A stretch of DNA of 24,311 nucleotides. Source: Oscillospiraceae bacterium. Its GTDB lineage: Bacteria; Bacillota; Clostridia; Oscillospirales; Ruminococcaceae. Positions 14,874-22,742 of this stretch are shown piece by piece. The position numbers and the translations under genes are program-made. Below the pieces are notes generated by a model. The model saw nothing but the letters and a program-made list of their open reading frames with translations, made no database searches and had not been told where the DNA came from. Where the stretch lies: the NCBI GenBank assembly GCA_020024475.1, contig JAHHTS010000035.1, positions 1-24,311 on the forward strand, written 5' to 3'. Numbering within the stretch: position 1 is the first letter of the stretch; every line of letters begins with the position of its first letter.

Positions 14874-16325
14874 ATGGCATTAGAAAGAACAAGAACAAGA
14901 TTTGCACCAAGTCCAACAGGATATATGCATGTTGGTAACTTGCGCACAGCTTTGTATGCTTATCTTACAGCAAAACATAACGGCGGGGATTTCTTGCTTA
15001 GAATTGAAGATACAGACCAATCACGTCAGGTGGAAGGTGCTGTTGATATTATATACAATACACTTAAAGAAACAAAACTTTTATGGGATGAAGGGCCTGA
15101 TATTGGTGGACCATATGGTCCATATATACAAAGTGAAAGAAAAGCTTTATATAAACAGTATGCAGAAATGCTAGTAGAAAAAGGTGCAGCATATTATTGC
15201 TTTTGCACAAAAGATAGGCTAGAAGAAGTAAACAGAATAAGACAACTTTCTGGACAAACACCTGGATATGACGGACACTGTCGCAACCTTTCAAAAGAAG
15301 AGATTCAGGCAAATATTGATGCAGGTATTCCATATGTAATTCGTCAGAAAATTCCTGAAACAGGCGAAACATCATTTGACGATCTTGTTTATGGCCGTAT
15401 TACAGTTGAAAATAGCACGCTGGATGATCAGATTTTGCTTAAAGCAGACGGTATGCCAACTTATAATTTTGCCAATGTTGTAGATGACCATCTAATGAAA
15501 ATCAATCCAGTTATTCGTGGTGCAGAATACCTTTCGTCATCACCAAAATATAATCTTCTTTATGAGGCATTTGGTTGGGATATACCAGATTATGTTCATT
15601 GTCCACCAGTAATGAAAGACTCACAGCACAAACTTTCAAAGCGTAATGGGGATGCATCATACGAAGACCTTGTGGAAATGGGTTATCTCAAAGAAGCAAT
15701 TATTAACTACATTGCACTTTTGGGTTGGAGTCCAAAATCTGAACAAGAAAAATTCACTCTTGAAGAACTTGTAGAAGTATTTGATCCTGCAAACATTACA
15801 AAATCACCAGCTATTTTTGATATGGAGAAACTAAAGTTCCTTAACGGCGAATATATCCGTGAGCTTTCACTTGCTGATTTCAAAGAAAAAGCAATGCCAT
15901 ATATCAGAAAAACAGTAAAAGGCGAATGTGATTTTGATTTGCTTTGTACAGTTTTACAGAAACGCTGCGAATATCTTGGCGACTTACCAGACCAGGTAGA
16001 CTTTATAGATGAAATGCCAGAATATGATATTTCACTTTATACAAGTAAAAAGATGAAAACTAACCCAGAAAATTCAAAAGAAATGCTTGAACATATTCTT
16101 CCTATACTTGAAAGTATAGATGAGTGGACAATGGATAATATTCATACAGAAATGTTCAAACTTATTGAAACTCTTGGTGTTAAAAATGGTTTGGTTCTTT
16201 ATCCATTGCGTGTGGCTGTTTCAGGCAAACAGTTTACACCGGGTGGCGGTATAGAGCTTGCAGCGATTCTTGGTAAAGAAAAAACTATCTCTAGAGTTAA
16301 ATTAGCTATTGAAAAATTGGCATAA
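14874..16325 (+). CDS. gltX: glutamyl-tRNA synthetase
   Basis: Class I synthetase that charges tRNA-Glu, and possibly also tRNA-Gln if an amidotransferase (GatCAB) operates in this organism. 483 aa, the usual bacterial length. The HIGH motif is in APSPTGYMHVGNLRTALY (HVGN at 19-22), FLLRIEDTDQSR follows, and the KMSKS equivalent KLSKR is at 253-257. Cys109, Cys111 and Cys136 fit the zinc-knuckle region of the family. GGAGG precedes the ATG. It is transcribed divergently from trpS with adjoining promoters, and ends with a distant bidirectional terminator at 16570. Confidence 0.96.
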   Translation: MALERTRTRFAPSPTGYMHVGNLRTALYAYLTAKHNGGDFLLRIEDTDQSRQVEGAVDIIYNTLKETKLLWDEGPDIGGPYGPYIQSERKALYKQYAEMLVEKGAAYYCFCTKDRLEEVNRIRQLSGQTPGYDGHCRNLSKEEIQANIDAGIPYVIRQKIPETGETSFDDLVYGRITVENSTLDDQILLKADGMPTYNFANVVDDHLMKINPVIRGAEYLSSSPKYNLLYEAFGWDIPDYVHCPPVMKDSQHKLSKRNGDASYEDLVEMGYLKEAIINYIALLGWSPKSEQEKFTLEELVEVFDPANITKSPAIFDMEKLKFLNGEYIRELSLADFKEKAMPYIRKTVKGECDFDLLCTVLQKRCEYLGDLPDQVDFIDEMPEYDISLYTSKKMKTNPENSKEMLEHILPILESIDEWTMDNIHTEMFKLIETLGVKNGLVLYPLRVAVSGKQFTPGGGIELAAILGKEKTISRVKLAIEKLA

Positions 16326-16569
16326 CGAAGTAATTGAACCATTTAGCCAAAGTTGTGAATTTAATTATTTAATGAGATTAAAAGTGGATTGTGTTATAAA
16401 ACTTATAAAGATAAGTAACAAGATATTTTGCTGAAAATAAAATGATTAGTCTGAATATAAAAGTGAAAGGAAAATCATTAGTAAATTTTTAAGCGTTGTA
16501 TCTAATAGTTTTTATGGTATTATGATGTGAAATAACAATCAATTATAGTTTATTTAATGGTTATGCAAT
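16326..16569. other. gltX downstream region, nothing recognised
   Basis: About 245 AT-rich bases between the gltX stop and the terminator hairpin. No ORF with a ribosome-binding site, no RNA gene and no repeat were seen. Confidence 0.5.
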
Positions 16570-16606
16570 AAAATGGAGTGTATCAAAACCGATACACTCC
16601 ATTTTT
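16570..16606. terminator. bidirectional terminator between gltX and ruvX
   Basis: AAAATGGAGTGTATC and GATACACTCCATTTT form a perfect 15-pair stem with a 6-base loop and A/T runs on both sides. It serves converging transcripts. Almost the same hairpin recurs at 17648. Confidence 0.85.
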
Positions 16607-16683
16607 AATTTTGTTAATATATTATATGTTATAAAATATAATTCCGGCACATATAAAATTATAATTTAGAATTGATAACTAAT

Positions 16684-17103
16684 TTATTTATGGTTTTTGC
16701 GCCAGTTTAAATAGTTTTCTAATATTACAACAGCTGCAACAGCATCAAGAACTTCTTTTCGCTTTTTACCAAATGTACCACTGTCAGTAAGCATACCAAG
16801 TGCTGTTTTTGTAGAGGCTCTTTCATCCCATAAAATACATTGAATACCAGAAAGCTTTTCAATTTCTTCTTTCACGAAAGTGCATTTTTCGGCTCTTTCA
16901 CCTCTAGTACCGTCCATGTTAAGAGGATGACCAACAACAATTTGTTCGGCTTTAAGCTCTTGTGCTTGTTGAACTATTTTATCTATAGCTTTAAGAGTGT
17001 TTTTTTCTTTTATTATACATACAGGGCTTGCCAAAAATTCAGTAGGGTCACACACCGCAATACCTGTACGGCTTTCACCGTAGTCAACTGCCATTATTCT
17101 CAT
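16684..17103 (-). CDS. ruvX: RuvX/YqgF family pre-16S rRNA nuclease (putative Holliday junction resolvase)
   Basis: RNase H-fold nuclease family linked to maturation of 16S rRNA ends, and earlier proposed as an alternative Holliday junction resolvase. The 139 aa length is typical. The acidic active-site residues are in the usual places: MAVDYGESRTGIAVCD at the start, IVVGHPLNMDGTRGERAE in the middle, ILWDERASTKTA and finally EVLDAVAAVVILENYL. It follows the sdpI-like gene on the same strand after 21 bases, so the two probably form one transcript. The ribosome-binding site is modest (AAAAGGATAAA), with an ATG start. Confidence 0.93.
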   Translation of the reverse strand: MRIMAVDYGESRTGIAVCDPTEFLASPVCIIKEKNTLKAIDKIVQQAQELKAEQIVVGHPLNMDGTRGERAEKCTFVKEEIEKLSGIQCILWDERASTKTALGMLTDSGTFGKKRKEVLDAVAAVVILENYLNWRKNHK

Positions 17104-17124
17104 ATTTTTATCCTTTTAATATAA

Positions 17125-17502
17125 TTATTTTTTATTGTTTCCATCATTATCAAAGTTATTTTGCAGTGCTTTTTCAGTGAGATAAATAGTCCAAAAAAGA
17201 ACTATAAACTGGAGAATAAGCACAACTAATGATGTTATTCCAATAGTATCGTTGTCTTTTTCAATAACAAAAAGCATTGGAATGATTGATAAAATCAACA
17301 TCACATTACCAAATTTTGCCCATATTTTACCCATATACTTATTAGCGAAAATCCAAGTGTTAATATTTTTCATTGAACGACAGGTTCTATATCCACATAA
17401 CATATTTATTTCTTTTGGCGGGTGATTCATAAAGTATTTTCCAACTAAAATCATTATAATTGGCAAAAGAACAGAACATAACGATACAAAAGTCCAAAAC
17501 AT
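17125..17502 (-). CDS. SdpI-family small membrane protein
   Basis: 125 aa with three predicted membrane helices (residues about 3-25, 64-82 and 86-110). Between the first and second is the SdpI-family signature GYRTCRSMKNINTWIFANKYMGK (22 residues of this loop; pattern GYRT..SM.....W..A). The founding member is the Bacillus immunity protein against the SdpC toxin, but most family members are uncharacterised membrane proteins. No toxin gene or SdpR-like regulator is adjacent, so an immunity role is not supported here. A clear AGGAGG site precedes the ATG, and the gene has its own near-consensus promoter. ruvX follows in the same direction. Confidence 0.78.
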   Translation of the reverse strand: MFWTFVSLCSVLLPIIMILVGKYFMNHPPKEINMLCGYRTCRSMKNINTWIFANKYMGKIWAKFGNVMLILSIIPMLFVIEKDNDTIGITSLVVLILQFIVLFWTIYLTEKALQNNFDNDGNNKK

Positions 17503-17548
17503 TATATTGGATACCTCCTATTAGTGACAAATTTAAAGTATAAAAATA

Positions 17549-17577
17549 ATTATATAAAATTATTATAGTTTTTTCAA
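17549..17577 (-). promoter_or_regulatory. promoter of the sdpI-like/ruvX transcript
   Basis: Minus-strand TTGAAA (17572-17577), a 17-base spacer and a perfect TATAAT (17549-17554). The transcript would start about 40 bases before the gene. Confidence 0.7.
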
Positions 17578-17647
17578 GTAAGCAAAATAAAAAGCAAGCA
17601 TTGAAATGACTATATCAAATAAAGATATTTCGGGAAAAGCTAAAATT

Positions 17648-17684
17648 AAAATGGAGCGTATCAGCATTTGATACACTCCATTTT
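17648..17684 (-). terminator. terminator of the XRE regulator gene
   Basis: AAAATGGAGCGTATC and GATACACTCCATTTT form a 15-pair stem with a 7-base loop. The single difference from the hairpin at 16570 is a C/A mismatch in a plus-strand RNA but a G-U pair in a minus-strand RNA. That fits use on the minus strand after the gene ending at 17748. Confidence 0.75.
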
Positions 17685-17747
17685 ATTTATAAATTATTTT
17701 ATTTATTGTATGGATTGAACACAGTGCAATATGAAAGTAAAATATGC

Positions 17748-18140
17748 TTATTTTTGCTCCTGCAATAAATACAATGATATGCATGCAAGGCCGATACCTA
17801 GCATCATCATACCAGACTTGAAGGTTAACTGGTTCAAAATCATAAGTACTGTCACTGCGACTCCCATAGCAAGAGAAATAGTCCTTAAAATCAATGCTGC
17901 CATCTCATATGACTTTTTATTGATTGAAAACGATGATTTTTCACCATGCATTAACTGATCCACAGTGACACCAAAAATTTCTGCTAGCTTGGGAACAGAG
18001 TTGATATCAGGGCAAGAAAGGTCTCTTTCCCATTTAGATACAGCTTTATCAGTGACACCCATTTGTTCTGCAAGCTGTGCTTGAGTCATACCTTTTTCTT
18101 TTCTAAGCTCTGTAATTAACACACCAAGTGATTTTTTCAT
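17748..18140 (-). CDS. XRE-family helix-turn-helix regulator with C-terminal membrane segments
   Basis: 130 aa. Residues about 6-60 form a Cro/CI-type HTH: LITELRKEKGMTQAQLAEQM followed by GVTDKAVSKWERDLSCPDI and LAEIFGVTVDQLM. After a short linker (HGEKSSFSINKKSYE), two hydrophobic helices (residues about 79-98 and 105-124) should anchor it in the membrane. This layout is common in Firmicutes and suggests a membrane-tethered DNA-binding protein. The ATG follows a GGAGAAA site. The gene has its own promoter, whose spacer contains a palindrome that may be its own operator. Target genes are unknown; no other gene shares its transcript. Confidence 0.85.
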   Translation of the reverse strand: MKKSLGVLITELRKEKGMTQAQLAEQMGVTDKAVSKWERDLSCPDINSVPKLAEIFGVTVDQLMHGEKSSFSINKKSYEMAALILRTISLAMGVAVTVLMILNQLTFKSGMMMLGIGLACISLYLLQEQK

Positions 18141-18179
18141 TTTCTATTTCTCCTATGCTTGTATTTATCATTTGAAATT

Positions 18180-18208
18180 AATATACCATAGAGGTATGGC
18201 TTTCTCAA
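18180..18208 (-). promoter_or_regulatory. promoter of the XRE gene with palindrome in the spacer
   Basis: Minus-strand TTGAGA (18203-18208), a 17-base spacer and TATATT (18180-18185) with extended -10 TG. The inverted repeat CCATA-n4-TATGG at 18186-18199 fills most of the spacer, a classic position for a repressor site. Confidence 0.6.
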
Positions 18209-18432
18209 CCGACCGATAGTTTATCTAAGTGTAGAATCAGTTTACATGGCATAAAGAAAATTTTGTCAAATTCGTATTTCGACATTTGGTACACTTATCG
18301 TATTTTATAAATATCCATTTTATACTATATAGGCACAAATAATTAAAACACCACGAACAAATATAAGAGCACACGAAAAAATACCTTTGTATAGGATATC
18401 CCAAATGATAGTTGCTTTTTGATATAAGAAAA

Positions 18433-19674
18433 TTAACCTTTGATGAAAGCACCTTCTTTCATGATTACTTCCATATTATCTACAGAAATAGCACGAATAT
18501 TTTCAAGAGGGTTTCCATTAATTACAAGAAGATCTGCACATTTACCAGCTTCAAGAGTGCCTGTTACATCAAGAACTTTAAGCATTTCAGCGCCATCGCG
18601 TGTTGCAGCAATGATTGTATCCATTGGTGATATACCAGCTTTTTCTACGAATGAGTACATTTCTCCAATAGCTGTTGTACCATAAGGTGTGAGACTTGAG
18701 CAGAATGAGTCAGAACCTATTGTAAGCTTAATACCTTTTTCTTTAGCTCTTCTCAAATTGCTATATACACGATTTAGTTCTTTTTCAGCAACTGTATCAC
18801 CAGGGTATTGGTCATGAACTTCTGGAATATATGGTGGCCGGTATGTTTTAAACCATTCATTTAGAAACTGAATTGTAGGACAAAAGTAGATTCCTTTTTC
18901 GGCCATGATGTCAAGACATTCGTCGTTTAATGTTTGACCGTGAATAATTAGATGTACGCCAGCTTTAGCTGAGTCCAATGCACCGCCAAAACCTTCTGCG
19001 TGAGACCAAACAGGAATACCAACCATATTACATTCATCAACAACAGCTTTGATTTCTTCGTATGTATAGTGTTGATCCAGTTTCTTATCCCATCTCCAAA
19101 TGCCACCACCTGTTGACCAGATTTTTATAGCATCTGGATTTTCTCTAAGTTTTCTGCGAACCGCTTTTCTAAGATCCCAAGGGCCATCCACTCTTTCTGC
19201 CCATGGATGAGATTCTTCATTGTACCAAAGAGGAAGTTTGTGAGAATCGCCATGGCCTGCGGTACGGCAGAAACCTCTACCAGAGCCAACTACACGAGGT
19301 CCTATCATAACCCCGGCTTCAATCATATTACGAATGTGAAGACCAGAGCGTGATATTTCACCAACAGTCGTAAGTCCACGTTCAAGACATTCATGTGCTT
19401 GCTGAACAGCAACCACAGTTTTTTGTATAGGGTCTTCAAGAACCCATTCTGTATCATCATCTGTGAGGTTGCCTGAAAAATGTAGGTGAGAATCAATAAG
19501 ACCAGGCATAATTGTTTTGCCAGTTATATCTTTCACTTCATAATCTTCAGGGATTTTTTTCATTTTGCCAGCGTAAATAATATTTTTGTTTTCTACAAGT
19601 AACAATGAATTTTCAACAGGAGCTTTGCCAGTTCCGTCGATAAGTAAACCATTTGTAAATGCTACTTTTGACAT
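18433..19674 (-). CDS. metal-dependent amidohydrolase, imidazolonepropionase/prolidase-like (COG1228 type)
   Basis: TIM-barrel hydrolase of the amidohydrolase superfamily, 413 aa. Metal ligands in sequence order: His63 and His65 (GLIDSHLHF), Lys184 (AIKIWSTGG, possible bridging lysine), His225 (VWSHAEG), His245 (LIIHGQ) and Asp322 (TIGSDSF). The small beta-sandwich domain is built from both ends (FTNGLLIDGTGKAPVENS and ADLLVINGNPLENI). Related enzymes cleave Xaa-Pro or other dipeptides or cyclic amides; the substrate here cannot be read from sequence. No signal peptide, so cytosolic. I chose the ATG of MSKVAF over one 21 bases upstream, because the Shine-Dalgarno AAGGAGAA lies between them at ideal spacing for the downstream start. 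Its leader contains a terminator-like hairpin. Confidence 0.88.
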   Translation of the reverse strand: MSKVAFTNGLLIDGTGKAPVENSLLLVENKNIIYAGKMKKIPEDYEVKDITGKTIMPGLIDSHLHFSGNLTDDDTEWVLEDPIQKTVVAVQQAHECLERGLTTVGEISRSGLHIRNMIEAGVMIGPRVVGSGRGFCRTAGHGDSHKLPLWYNEESHPWAERVDGPWDLRKAVRRKLRENPDAIKIWSTGGGIWRWDKKLDQHYTYEEIKAVVDECNMVGIPVWSHAEGFGGALDSAKAGVHLIIHGQTLNDECLDIMAEKGIYFCPTIQFLNEWFKTYRPPYIPEVHDQYPGDTVAEKELNRVYSNLRRAKEKGIKLTIGSDSFCSSLTPYGTTAIGEMYSFVEKAGISPMDTIIAATRDGAEMLKVLDVTGTLEAGKCADLLVINGNPLENIRAISVDNMEVIMKEGAFIKG

Positions 19675-19703
19675 TTTTAATTCTCCTTTATTCAATTAAA
19701 CCA

Positions 19704-19738
19704 TTATAAAAACCAGCTATTGAAGCTGGTTTTTATAA
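19704..19738 (-). terminator. terminator-like hairpin in the amidohydrolase leader
   Basis: A perfect 15-pair inverted repeat, TTATAAAAACCAGCT and AGCTGGTTTTTATAA, with a 5-base loop and a T run. It lies between the amidohydrolase promoter and start codon. No complete gene ends here on either strand, so it is either an attenuator or a leftover terminator. Confidence 0.7.
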
Positions 19739-19758
19739 TTATATTAAACTACAAAGCC

Positions 19759-19787
19759 AATATAACACAAACATATTTAAAATGCAA
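19759..19787 (-). promoter_or_regulatory. amidohydrolase promoter
   Basis: Minus-strand TTGCAT (19782-19787), a 17-base spacer and TATATT (19759-19764), with extended -10 TG. It uses almost the same boxes as the purC promoter. The predicted leader is about 75 bases and includes the hairpin at 19704-19738. Confidence 0.6.
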
Positions 19788-20349
19788 TAATTTTAGAAAA
19801 TAGTTTACCATGTTAATTCATGTTTTAAATATTAGTATTCATAAGCTATGTCATGATTCTTTAGTATGATGGCAGAAAAAGAATAAATTACAAAATAAAT
19901 TTCCAAATATTAATTCTATTGAAAAATAAGAAAACTTTAGATGAAATAATAAACTATGTTGTTTCTTTCATTTCTTTATCTTTTTAATTCAAATGAAATC
20001 TAGAATGAAACTGAGAACTATTTAGTTTTTATAATGCTCGATTTATTGTCCAAATACTTTGCTCTTAAAAAATATTGGTGTTATTATATCATAAAAAAGA
20101 TTTTAACAATTAAATTATAGATTTATTCGGCAAAAATAAAATACAACAAAAGTATATACTTTATTTTAATACTAAAATTAAAAATTTGAAAAAACATATA
20201 TTAAAGCTATTTTAATTGTACTTTAATGATGCATTATGAATAATTTGCAATAAAATATTTTATAAGGCAAAGAAGTATTTTTAAATAAAATAAAACTATT
20301 GTATGTTATTTTATTTGTGAAAATTTAGAAAAACTGTAAAAAATGACCA
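19788..20349. other. long AT-rich intergenic region
   Basis: About 560 bases between divergent transcripts. No ORF with a start and ribosome-binding site, no tRNA, no repeat array and no strong hairpin were recognised. Confidence 0.5.
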
Positions 20350-20378
20350 TTGACTTAAAAAGATATTGTTGGTATACT
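20350..20378 (+). promoter_or_regulatory. promoter of the pflB-pflA operon
   Basis: TTGACT (20350-20355), a 17-base spacer and TATACT (20373-20378) with extended -10 TG. Transcription should start a few bases before the ZTP aptamer. Confidence 0.8.
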
Positions 20379-20386
20379 CAAAGCAT

Positions 20387-20454
20387 GATTTGTAACTGGC
20401 GTAACACAGTAACTGTGAGGAAGCAAATCGTTATAATTGTCGTACGCCTGGGCA
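20387..20454 (+). promoter_or_regulatory. ZTP (pfl motif) riboswitch aptamer
   Basis: Matches the pfl/ZTP RNA. P1 is GATTTG/CAAATC (20387-20392 and 20424-20429). The conserved internal segment ACTGGCG is followed by a CACAGT/ACTGTG hairpin and GAGGAAGC. The 3' domain ends in the hallmark CGCCTGGGCA. GGCG (in ACTGGCG) and CGCC form the family pseudoknot. This class binds ZTP and ZMP (AICAR nucleotides), which accumulate when 10-formyl-THF is scarce, and turns genes on. The aptamer's last bases GGGC are also the first arm of the terminator that follows, so ligand binding and termination compete. Confidence 0.93.
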
Positions 20455-20478
20455 GAACCGAAAGGTTCTGCCCTTTTT
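20450..20478 (+). terminator. ZTP-controlled terminator before pflB
   Basis: GGGCAGAACC-GAAA-GGTTCTGCCC is a perfect 10-pair stem with a GNRA-type loop and is followed by TTTTT. It overlaps the 3' end of the aptamer and lies 20 bases before the pflB start codon, so it is the expression platform. Confidence 0.92.
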
Positions 20479-20498
20479 GCATATAAGGAGGTATAATA

Positions 20499-22730
20499 AT
20501 GATAGAAGCATGGAGAAGTTTTAAAACAGGTAACTGGAATGAGCATATTGATGTCAGAGATTTTATACAGAGGAACTATACACCATATGAAGGTGACGAA
20601 TCATTTCTAAAGGGAGCAACACAACGTACATTACGCGTTTTGGGAAAGGTTCAAAATCTTTTGAAACAAGAAGCAGATAAGAATGGAGTTTTAGGTGTTG
20701 AGACAAATCGTGTTTCATCAATTCTTACATATCGACCTGGATACATTGAAAAAGGTGAGGATATTATTTTAGGACTACAAACTGAACACCCGCTATATCG
20801 TGCTGTAAATCCTTTTGCTGGAATAAGAAATGCTGAACAAGCTTGTGATGCATATGGTTATGACATCGGTGATGATGTGAGAAGAGAGTTTAAATATAGA
20901 ACTACACACAATACGGGTACTTTTCGCGTTTATACTGATGCAATGAAAAAAGCTCGTCATGCTGGAATTTTGACAGGGCTTCCTGATGCATATGGTCGTG
21001 GCAGACTCATAGGCGATTATCGTCGTCTAGCCTTGTATGGTATGGATTTTCTTATAGAAGAAAAGAAAAAAGATATGCAAAAACTTGGTCAAAATGATAT
21101 GAGTGATGAAAATATAAGGTTGCTAGAAGATGTAAGTAAGCAGATTGATTTTATGAAAGCACTTGTAAAAATGGCAGCTGAGTATGGGTGTGATATTCGA
21201 CGCCCAGCAGAAAATTCATATGAAGCAGTGCAGTGGCTATATTTTGCATATCTTGGTGGTCAAAAAGAACAAAATGGTGCTGCAAATAGTCTTGGAAGAG
21301 TAACTACGTTCTTAGATATATATTTTGAAAGAGATATGAGAGAAGGCAAAATTGATGAAACTGGCGTTCAAGAACTTATAGATGACTTAGTTTTAAAACT
21401 TCGTCTGATACGACATCTTCGCACACCAGAATACAATGAACTTTTTGCTGGAGACCCTGTTTGGGTGACGGTGTCAGAAGGTGGTACGGGTGAAGATGGC
21501 AGAACTCTGGTTACCAAAAGTAGTTTTCGTATGCTTAACACACTTTATAATTTGGGTTCATCACCAGAGCCTAATATAACAGTTTTATGGTCATCAGTTT
21601 TACCAAAAGGTTTCAAAGAATATTGTGCAAAAGTTTCAATTGACACAGACGCTATACAGTATGAAAATGATGATGTGATGCGACCACTATATGGAGATGA
21701 CTATTCTATTGCTTGTTGTGTTTCTGCTATGAAAACTGGCAAGCAAATGCAGTTTTTTGGTGCTAGATGTAATATGGCAAAGCTATTACTTATGTCGCTT
21801 AATGGTGGAAAAGATGAGATTTATGGAGATCAAATAGCTCCAGAAGGAAGAATATTTGACGATAATCAACCTTTGAATGAAGCTGATGTAATTGATGCAT
21901 TAAAAAAATATATGTCTTGGATGGCAAAGCTTTATGTAAATACAATGAATGTGATTCATTATATGCATGACAAGTATGCCTATGAAAGACTTATAATGAG
22001 CTTTCATGATACACAGCCAGAAAGACTTATGGCTTTTGGTATTAGTGGACTATCAGTTCTTACTGATTCACTTAGTGCAATTAAATATGCAAAAGTAACA
22101 CCAATAAAAGATGATAGAGGAATTATAGTAGATTTTAAAACTGAAGGTGATTTTCCTAAGTATGGAAATGATGACGACAGAGCAGATGATATTGCTTGTT
22201 GGATTACTGAGAATTTTTATAAAGAACTTTGTAAAACACCGGCATATCGAGGTGCAAAACATACACTTTCTATTTTGACAATTACATCAAATGTTATGTA
22301 TGGACTAAAAACTGGTAGCACACCAGATGGCAGAAGAGCTGGAGAACCTTTTGCACCTGGAGCAAACCCTATGCATGGTCGTGATAAAGAAGGAGCTTTA
22401 GCATCGCTTAATTCTGTTGCAAAGCTTAAATATGAATGTTGCAGAGATGGAATATCTAATACTTTTTCAATAACACCTAGCACATTGGGTACAAGTGAAG
22501 ATGTTAGAAAAAGAAATCTTGTTACAATTCTTAATGGCTACTTTTTACAAGGTGCACATCACATAAATGTTAATGTTCTTGACCGTCAGAAGCTTATTGA
22601 TGCTATGAATGACCCTACATTATATCCTAATCTCACAATTCGTGTTTCTGGTTATGCAGTAAACTTCAATAAACTTTCAAGAGATAAACAAGAAGAGGTA
22701 ATATCAAGAACATTCCATGAAAAAATGTAA
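20499..22730 (+). CDS. pflB: pyruvate formate-lyase (formate C-acetyltransferase), glycyl-radical enzyme
   Basis: Converts pyruvate and CoA to acetyl-CoA and formate under anaerobic conditions. 743 aa, normal for true PFL. The adjacent catalytic cysteines are Cys406 and Cys407 in SIACCVSAMKTGKQMQFFGAR, and the radical glycine is Gly718 in TIRVSGYAVNF. The paired cysteines separate PFL from the diol dehydratase, choline lyase and decarboxylase members, which have one. AGGAGG precedes the ATG. The activating enzyme follows after 12 bases. Control by a ZTP riboswitch suggests that its key product here is formate for 10-formyl-THF, not only fermentation. Radical formation makes the enzyme oxygen-labile, which fits a strict anaerobe. 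Confidence 0.97.
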   Translation: MIEAWRSFKTGNWNEHIDVRDFIQRNYTPYEGDESFLKGATQRTLRVLGKVQNLLKQEADKNGVLGVETNRVSSILTYRPGYIEKGEDIILGLQTEHPLYRAVNPFAGIRNAEQACDAYGYDIGDDVRREFKYRTTHNTGTFRVYTDAMKKARHAGILTGLPDAYGRGRLIGDYRRLALYGMDFLIEEKKKDMQKLGQNDMSDENIRLLEDVSKQIDFMKALVKMAAEYGCDIRRPAENSYEAVQWLYFAYLGGQKEQNGAANSLGRVTTFLDIYFERDMREGKIDETGVQELIDDLVLKLRLIRHLRTPEYNELFAGDPVWVTVSEGGTGEDGRTLVTKSSFRMLNTLYNLGSSPEPNITVLWSSVLPKGFKEYCAKVSIDTDAIQYENDDVMRPLYGDDYSIACCVSAMKTGKQMQFFGARCNMAKLLLMSLNGGKDEIYGDQIAPEGRIFDDNQPLNEADVIDALKKYMSWMAKLYVNTMNVIHYMHDKYAYERLIMSFHDTQPERLMAFGISGLSVLTDSLSAIKYAKVTPIKDDRGIIVDFKTEGDFPKYGNDDDRADDIACWITENFYKELCKTPAYRGAKHTLSILTITSNVMYGLKTGSTPDGRRAGEPFAPGANPMHGRDKEGALASLNSVAKLKYECCRDGISNTFSITPSTLGTSEDVRKRNLVTILNGYFLQGAHHINVNVLDRQKLIDAMNDPTLYPNLTIRVSGYAVNFNKLSRDKQEEVISRTFHEKM

Positions 22731-22742
22731 AAGGAGATAAGT

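Noticed and set aside
14564..14947. 127-codon minus-strand frame crossing the trpS start, considered as a leader peptide or alternative gene
   Set aside because: It has no tryptophan codons in the leader part, no ribosome-binding site, and runs out of frame through trpS and back across the gltX promoter.
17125..18140. Toxin-immunity system of the Sdp type (SdpI-like protein near an HTH regulator)
   Set aside because: The regulator is XRE rather than the ArsR-type SdpR, the genes have separate promoters and terminators, and no toxin or maturation gene is present.
18237..18452. 71-codon frame on the minus strand overlapping the amidohydrolase end
   Set aside because: No ribosome-binding site, and Cys/Tyr/Phe-rich residues typical of non-coding translation.
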